A DNA stretch of 64,000 nucleotides, from NCBI RefSeq assembly GCF_937616625.2, contig NC_065570.1, positions 50,955,665 through 51,019,664 on the forward strand. Direction: 5' to 3'. The notes below the pieces were generated by a model. That model was not told the origin of the DNA, did no database searches, and saw only the letters and a list, made by a program, of their open reading frames with translations. Shown here piece after piece: positions 57,123-64,000 of the stretch; positions within the stretch are counted from its first letter, which is position 1; each line of letters starts with the position of its first letter. Made by a program: the position numbers and the translations under genes. This stretch comes from Mercurialis annua. Its lineage: Eukaryota > Streptophyta > Magnoliopsida > Malpighiales > Euphorbiaceae.

Positions 57123-60100
57123 TTAGTAAGTATGATTATCATCAGAATTAATGATCGTCGTGTGTGCTTCATCATTGCTCCCATTAGATTGTTCCATATG
57201 AAGGCTATTGCGCTTACACCAGCATAGATATTGAGAAACGGGTCCATCTTCTCCCGTAACCCAACTATGATTCGCTACAGAATCTAACGTCAACCTCTGT
57301 TTCGGGTCTGCATGTAACAAATTTTCAGTTCAAAACATAGATCGAAGACAGAGACACAAACATGGCTGTAGATAGAAGTGTAAAAAACTGAACCAAACCG
57401 AATAACTGAATCGAACTGAAGAATTTGATTCTGTTCGGTTCGGTTTGACATCATAAATATATTTTAATTTTTCAGTTTGGTTTCAGAGGTACAAAAGTTT
57501 CAATTATTTTGTACAAACAAACCGAAAATACCGAACCGACTAGTTGAGTTTGGGTTGCTTGATGTCTAGTAAATTCAGTTCGGTCTTGAAAATAAATAAG
57601 AATTTCAGTTCAGTTCGAACTGAATGCACACCCCTAGTTGTAAACGAATAAAAAGACACAGCTCTAGCCAGAAATTCAAAGAATGACTCAGACTAAAAAT
57701 ATATATGCCGCTCACCTTTGCAAAGAAGTCCTTCAAGTAAGTCCTTAAGCTGAGGGTTCATTTCATTTGGGAGTGCTAAAATGTTGTTAACAATCTGGAC
57801 AAAGGGAAGAAATTTCATCAAACATGTTACTTGCAGTTACAGAGCAAGCTGAAATGCAAATTTCTGAGAGAAAAAAAAAAGAATTGCTTGCCTTATCGTA
57901 TGTATCCTGTAGTGTTTCTCCAAGAAAAGGGTATTGTCCAAGAACCATGCAGTACAAAGTCACTCCTACTGCCCATGTGTCAGCAGCTTTCCCATGATAG
58001 GTTAGACCTGTTTAATCAAAACAAGAGCAAAGTTAGAACATCGGTCAATATATTCCTCATCCATCTAAGTATTCCTATAGCATAGAATTGTGCATTTAAT
58101 TCTAACCCAACCAAACTGGAATTTTAATTGTTTTCAAAATCGAACTGTGGTAAAATTATAAGGATAAACCAAAACAGACAGTTCGGTTTGATATGTACCA
58201 AAACTGAACTGAATTTATTGGTTCGTTTGATTATCAGTTTGGTTTGGTTTGGTTTGATTATCGGTTTGGTGTGGCTTGATTATCGGTTTGGTTTGGCTTG
58301 ATTATCAGTTTATTTAGGATTGATTTTTTTCAAATTCCTAGTACAACGTTTCCGAGCATGGAGAACTAACCTAGACAGCACTCAGGTGCAGTGAAAACAG
58401 GGGTCCCAGGAGACCGGCGAAGTTCATCATTATCATCCTGCAATAAAGGGTGATGTAAAAACTATAAAGAAAACGAAAAATAAATTATGATAAATGTCAG
58501 AATGTTCACTATCCATTTCTCAATCTACAAAAAGCAAGCTATATTTTCACTATCGCCATAAACTGGACCAGGAGAACTTGTTTTATCAGCTACTGTGCAT
58601 ACTTCAATAATAAGCAGATACTTGTATGAACTGCTGCAGCAATGCTGATATACCAATCATTAGCTCTAGTGTAGCTCCAAGTTGCAGCTCTTATGCACAT
58701 GCACGCAATGCATTTCTACAGCAATGACTTAAAGACTACAAGCGGGAATGCTCAAAAGGACGAAAAAGATCCCACACCTACAGCAATGACTTAAAGACTA
58801 TTTACATGCACACAACGCATTTCTAAATTCTGCAAAAACTTCTTGAATACTATATTTCCCCATTTTCCATTTCAATATTTTTGGTTTCAGCTTCGTGCTA
58901 CACAGATACATTTATATTTGAGCATTTGACATTTTTGGACCACAGTAGAAAGACCAGATCCTCAATTACAATAAACAGCCTGAGACTTTAAGCACCAATC
59001 ATGCCAATCTTAGTTCTGTCCCCGTCTCTGAAAAGTTTCAAAGTTCCTTCTACTAGTAATCCAAAATCTACTTTTAATGAACGAACTCAAAGGGCAAAAT
59101 GACATAATGAATGCAAAATCATAAAACCGCATCAAACATCAGTTTTAACATAAACCAACACCCTAGAAATGATGATACACAAACAAAATAACAAACTTAT
59201 GATAAAGTATCAACTTATGTTAGTTGATATGTTATTAGGAAGAATACCCCTTGGCCCTTACAAGTCAATGACCACTTAATTATCTACATAATAACATATT
59301 TCTCCATAGCACCTAGCATTTGTCATAAATGAATTAAAGTAGTAACACGAATATCAATGACAATAACAAAAGTAAATAAAATCAAAGACGTAATATCTAC
59401 ATTTACAGGTACTCCCTCTGTTTTTATTTAGTTGTCCATGAAAGAAAATGTATTTGTCTATATAAATAGATGATACTTTGGATTTCTAGATGACTTTTAC
59501 AATTACATTCCAAATTTGTCCTTATCAAATCACTTAATTAAATAGGTAATTCAATTTATAAAGCTAATTCTTCACAAATGGGTGTAATAAAGAAGGTTAT
59601 ATTAGTCTTTACATTTATAATTTAAGACAAAGAAATCACTTTCTTCATATTAGAAATTTACCTTAAAGTGACAACTAAATAAAAAATGGAGGGAGTAGCA
59701 TACACCATTGTCCAAGATAAGTGATTTCTTTAGCTACATGAAGGAGGCATTTTCTTACCTCAAAGACCTGGCTAACACTGAAATCTCCTATCTTCACAAT
59801 ACCCGAACTAGTAACCAACAAATTGTCAGGTTTAATATCACCATGCACTATATTCTGTTAATTAAGAAAAAAGAAAAGATCAGTATATATAACAATCCCC
59901 TTATCCGTGCATCAAAGAAAGCATGACATCTGCATAAAAGAGAGTTGCAAGAACAGCATCTGCAAAACATCTTGACGAACACAGAGAAATCAGAAAGCTA
60001 TTTCAAATATAAAAGTAGTAAAATATCTGTAACTGAGTCCATAAAATCGTTACAGATAGAAAATTTCACCAGCAAAATTTTACTAGGTTAATCAATTACT

Positions 60101-62523
60101 TAGTTTCCTTGAAAGTTGATGATAATGTAACAATTTGACTGAGACGCTTAGTGTCTGCAACTGTAAAGTCTTTGACTTACAATCCTGCAGCTTGTGGAAC
60201 TTTTAATTTTACTAACAAAATTCATCATCTTACCATATAGCCCGAAACCTAAACTGTTACTTCAGAGATGCTTCATGGCAACACGTTCCTAATTAACTTG
60301 CATTTGTTTCAGCATATCATAGCATGTATTGTCGTTTATCAAAAGAACTCTTCAGATTAATATGCTAAGGGCATGCTACTAATTAAAATAAAATGACATG
60401 TAAAGAGATTGGTTCCTAAACATGGCTTTCATAAGAGAAAATCACTGCTATTAGTATACGACTATACGTTAAAAAATCAGAGGTGCAAAAGCAAAATATT
60501 ACTTGCATATGAACAAGAAAATTTGTTATTATTCAAGAAAGCACACAGCAAGACAAATAGACAATAATGATTCAGAAATAAAATCTGCAAGCATGGTGTT
60601 GTCAGCAACTTACATGGGAATGCAGATACATTAGCCCAGATACAATATCCCGCAAGTATTTTCTAGCGGTAATTTCTCCAAGAGGACCAGAACCTTCCCA
60701 ATCCCATTTTCCATCCACATATTCAAGAACTGAGAAAAAATAAAAATAATTGCAGTTAACAGAAGTAATAAGAGAATTCCTTAAGATTAAAAGAGTACCA
60801 ATAGAGGAGCAAAGAGACAATGAACAACAAAGGAAAAAAAGGAATTTAGTCATAAATACCCATGTAGAAATGATCTGTGTTTGGGTCATCAATCACCTCA
60901 ATGAGATTGATAATATTAGGGTGGTTCAACATTTTCATGATCAGAACCTGCAACAAGAGAGGAAAAAGATTTAAAGATTATTAACTTCCTCCATCAGTGG
61001 TGTACATTGTTTATGAGCCGACTAAAACTACAGACACATGAAAAACGGCTCTCTAAAAACGGAAGCGAGTTCTTGAAATTATAAAAACAATAAAGATTTT
61101 GAGACTCAATGGATGATTACTGGCACTTATAACCACTATTAAACACAGACATTTCAGGACAACTGTTTAGTTTAATATATATATATTTAGTAACCACCGA
61201 GATAAAATTTACAACTGGCTGTGCACTTTAATAAGAAAAGAATTTATATTTTACCTCTCGGAGGACATCACTCATTGCAGTCTCTGAAGGTGCAACCCGC
61301 AGCTTCAATAAATGAGACTTGTGAAAAGCCTGCAAGTCCAAAAAAAAAAACTCATTGTAACCAACTGAAACTCCAAATGCATTAATATTGAAGAACATAA
61401 GAACTATCAAATTAAGTCTGTTTGAAGAATAGTAAGAAATGCCAAATTATGGTGTTTGTGATGAGAAGGGGCAGGGGATTGGAGGGCTTTTAATAAAACA
61501 TAAATTGGCTTCTGACTGTTCACAAGAAAATAGGAGAAATTCTACAATAAGGAAAACACGCTACCTTGATTGCATAATGCTTCCCATCATTACTGCTTCG
61601 ATATAAAACCTATGAGATGAGCAAGGACAAAAAGCAGAACACGTCAGTTTCTTTAACCAAGTCGTGCAATAAAAAATTCCGTTCAAAGCACTACGCTTAC
61701 CACTTTTCCATAGCTACCAGCGCCAATCTTCCGCTCACGAACATATTCATTAATCATCTTATTACCATCATCATCCTGCAAAAGAACTCACAAAAATAAT
61801 TTAAAAGTTCAAAAAAATAGCAAAGTAAACTGCAACACTTGCTGATAGACAAAGTCCAAGTGGATATGCATGCATAAAAATCTGTAAGGGATTGTTAAAT
61901 GCAACTTACAAAAAGTTGAACTTGATAATTAGTTATTTGCATAAGAACCAGTGCTTAGTTATGAAGAAGGTAGGAATCAAATAGACACAAAGAGGAACCA
62001 CTGTCCATGAATTGTTAGGAACCTAATTTCTAAACTAGTATGCATATTTCTTCATGGGGACTGGCAATAGGAATCAGACATGTATTATTTTCATTCGGAA
62101 AAATATTAATTTCTAAGTGATTTGGAATAATAGAACAATGAAAAGTGCAAATTAGAATTAATTATGCATGAAAAGAAAATACATTTCAAATCAGTTTTTT
62201 ACCTCTGATCGAATAAGTATCTGAGTTTCCTTAACAGGAAATTGCCTACATATCATTCCATTTTGTTCTCTAAATCTTAAAATTTCTTCTGAATGTTTAA
62301 CACGGATTGGTAACTCAGCATCCTCCTCGTAAGCAGAGTCGGTAATGTTACCATTGTATGAGCCATCGTCCTCATCGTCAACTTCTTCATCCAATAAAAG
62401 TTCCTGGGATAGATTATGATTCCTCACAGTAACAGTCCTCGTTGTTCGTTTGGGCTTCCAGGAGAAACCAAAACAGCTACAACAGCCCATTACTCTTGCA
62501 AGTGAATAGCTCTTAGGATACAT
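57123..62523 (-). CDS. GRIK/SnAK-type protein kinase (SnRK1-activating)
   Basis: It phosphorylates the activation loop of SnRK1, the plant energy-sensing kinase. Eleven minus-strand coding exons: 62523-62203, 61775-61701, 61609-61565, 61329-61255, 60947-60860, 60729-60614, 59854-59759, 58437-58371, 58007-57892, 57794-57716, 57307-57123. They sum to 1263 nt, 420 residues, near the Arabidopsis size. The N-terminus has MGCCSCFGFSWKP from residue 12 and an acidic DEEVDDEDDGSYNG. G-loop IGAGSYG is at 124-130, Lys147 in AIK, HGDIKPDN at 244-251 (HGD for HRD, normal here), DFS at 264-266, and SPGTPVFTAPE at 281-291. The start at 62523 mirrors the GRIK start; an in-frame ATG at residue 12 is the alternative. 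A GC-AG intron follows residue 334. Confidence 0.95.
57373..57636. mobile_element. hAT-like MITE in a kinase intron
   Basis: 264 bp in the last intron. Ends TAGAAGTGTAAAAAACTGAA and TGAATGCACACCCCTA fit TAGGGGTG...CACCCCTA hAT termini with mutations. Flanks GCTGTAGA and GTTGTAAA match at 6 of 8. The inside is CGGTTCGGTT-rich. Confidence 0.65.
58090..58340. repeat. CGGTT-type repeat with 22-bp minisatellite
   Basis: It lies within the kinase intron between exons 58437-58371 and 58007-57892. GATTATCGGTTTGGTTTGGC-like units start at 58229, 58256, 58278 and 58300. The flanking AACTGAACTGAA words link it to the hAT-type MITEs. Confidence 0.75.
58690..58830. repeat. Short direct repeat in a kinase intron
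   Basis: TACAGCAATGACTTAAAGAC occurs twice, near 58718 and 58779, with CATGCAC and CATTTCTA words repeated around it. It looks like a local duplication of about 60-80 bp. Confidence 0.6.
59412..59695. mobile_element. Stowaway MITE in a kinase intron
   Basis: 284 bp with CTCCCTCTGTTTTTATTTAG and CTAAATAAAAAATGGAGGGAG-type ends and a TA duplication (59410-59411, 59696-59697). This is the classic Tc1/mariner Stowaway signature. Confidence 0.93.
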
Positions 62524-63340
62524 CAAACCCTCAAACTTGCAAGCATCAACCAGAATACTCGGCACAAAACGAAAATCAATCCTAATTCTGCAAAGAACAC
62601 AATCCCACGAAGCTATTAAAAAATGTCCAGAACGCACTGAATCAGCTCCGTAAAATAAAGCTAACATATAAACAAAAGAAAACACCCTCCTACCGACATA
62701 AAATTTGCTATATTTTCAAAGTGTAGCTCAATGGACACAAACATATCTAACAAAAATTCTTACATCAAGAAAGGAGAAAAGCAATTGCAAACCTGAATGA
62801 CAAGTATGCTATGGAAAAAAGGGCCTTATAGTGCCCAATTCAGATATGCTATTCCAAAGGATGCCATTCAGCCAAGTGAAAGAAAAAACTTATGATATCA
62901 ATTATACAAATGCTAAACATCCTGATAATAACTCCAGTTTTATATTGAATGATGCCCACTATACCTGCAAAAACAACAACAAAAACAAGTTGACCATTCT
63001 AATTAAATTATTCCATAGTACAAACAAACCACTTAAATACATAAGAAAAATAACAAATTTTATTAAAAGAAAAAAGCAAGATCATACCTTTTCTAAATAA
63101 ATAAATGCATCATCAACACCCAATAAATTAAAAACAAAGAAAAAACAAGAGAGAAACTATAATTCTGGGCCTAATTGAATCTAATGAAAACAAAACCCCT
63201 GATCAGGTTTTAAAAGGACACACAAAGCCAAAAACTTGATGAAAAAAGATTAAAACTTTGGGGCAAAAAACCCTAATTTGTGTAGAGAGAGAGTTGTAAT
63301 GGAAGAATAAATTAAAATTGAATGGAGGATGTACAGGTGG
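62524..63340 (-). promoter_or_regulatory. 5'UTR with probable intron(s), and promoter, of the kinase gene
   Basis: A donor AAAAG|GTATGATC near 63087 and an acceptor TTTGCAG ending 62588 (minus strand) suggest a 5'UTR intron of about 500 bp; another TTTTTGCAG near 62966 could split it. The leader near 63240-63300 carries the usual CT-rich tract and AAACCCTAA-type word as read on the genes' strand pair. Start site not resolved. Confidence 0.5.
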
Positions 63341-64000
63341 GTGAAACTGAAACTAAACTAAAAATAAAGAGACAATTATAGAAAATTGTGATGCAAATAG
63401 AATAGAATAACGTTATTTTCATGTCTTTCAGTTTGTGTGTGTGTGTGTTTCCTTTTAATTGTCTGCTACTAATTTAGTTATTCTTTTTTGAACTATACTA
63501 ACTTTAGTTCAACATAGTTACTTCCAAGACACACAAAAAACAAACATTATTAAAAAGAAAATCAATTCTAGAGGGCTAGTGAGGTTAATAGAATTTAAAT
63601 TTATTATTTATTATACTTATAGAAGTAATTAAGTACATTGATTTAAATAGAAAATTTGCTAAGTTGTTAATATGGTGAGCAAATGACCGGTTAAACCGAT
63701 TTAACGTGTCTATTTTGATTAATATTTTTGGTCAATTCGATTATTTCAGTATAATAAATAAAAAAATTGATTCGACTGTGATTTGAGATTTTAAATTTTA
63801 GTTAACTTAATGAATCAAATATTTTTTATTTTTTTATATTTTTATGTGTTTAATTGAATCAACGACTAATTCGGTTAGCTCGGTTTATATTTTGGATTTT
63901 TGATCAATTTAACAGGTTTGATTAAAAAATAAACTTATTTTTCAAATTTTGATCATAATTATAGATATACAAATTAATTTTTCTTTTTATGTATAATTTT
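63341..64000. other. Intergenic, right edge
   Basis: A (TG)n microsatellite of 16-18 bp at about 63433-63450. AACCGATT / TTCGGTTAG words at 63685-63910 resemble the CGGTT-type repeats. No gene seen. Confidence 0.45.

Noticed and set aside
58220..58315. Considered as a CRISPR-like array because of regular 22-bp units
   Set aside because: The units are contiguous without spacers and sit in a plant intron; it is a minisatellite.

Overview
The window reads as nuclear DNA of a flowering plant, most likely a eudicot. It is AT-rich and has genes with several GT-AG introns, a chloroplast-targeted biosynthetic enzyme, and dense layers of LTR retrotransposons, tRNA-derived SINEs and many kinds of MITE. 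I cannot name the species. No rRNA or tRNA gene and no CRISPR array was seen.

Four host genes look intact. CARB, on the + strand at 1808-6119, has 3 exons and encodes the plastid carbamoyl-phosphate synthase large chain. A LOG2/LUL-type RING ubiquitin ligase lies on the - strand at 36608-37956 with 3 exons. An F-box/kelch protein lies on the - strand at 41280-42413 with one coding exon and a 5'UTR intron. A GRIK/SnAK-type upstream kinase of SnRK1 lies on the - strand at 57123-62523 with 11 coding exons, one of whose introns starts with GC. All exon phases were checked by hand and the frames close. The four genes have no evident shared pathway, and nothing suggests co-regulation.

The rest is mostly mobile DNA. 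1-1190 holds a broken Ty3/gypsy pol cut by the edge of an LTR. A full solo copy of what looks like the same LTR lies at 30171-30889. 7786-16344 is a young Ty3/gypsy element of Tat type on the - strand. It has an uninterrupted pol, has lost gag and the primer-binding site, and carries on the opposite strand an intron-containing accessory gene with its own TATA box. 21644-26451 is a decayed Ty1/copia element. 51030-51990 holds scraps of a LINE. Smaller elements are Tourist-like (TTA duplications), Stowaway-like (TA), hAT-like (8 bp), Emigrant/pogo-like and tRNA-SINE insertions. A recurrent class of foldback elements has ends GG...CC, and seven copies have matching 9-bp target duplications.

There are also gene relics. 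An apparent first exon at 28466-29131 is interrupted by a hAT MITE with a perfect 8-bp duplication. A minus-strand pseudogene region at 32950-35110 holds two copies of a GRV2/RME-8-like exon. A 162-bp segment is shared almost perfectly, in inverted orientation, between 20122-20283 and 33078-33239. Tandem duplications of about 494, 420 and 740 bp are also visible. The most unusual item is the spliced antisense gene inside the Tat-type element; the most systematic is the GG...CC foldback family.
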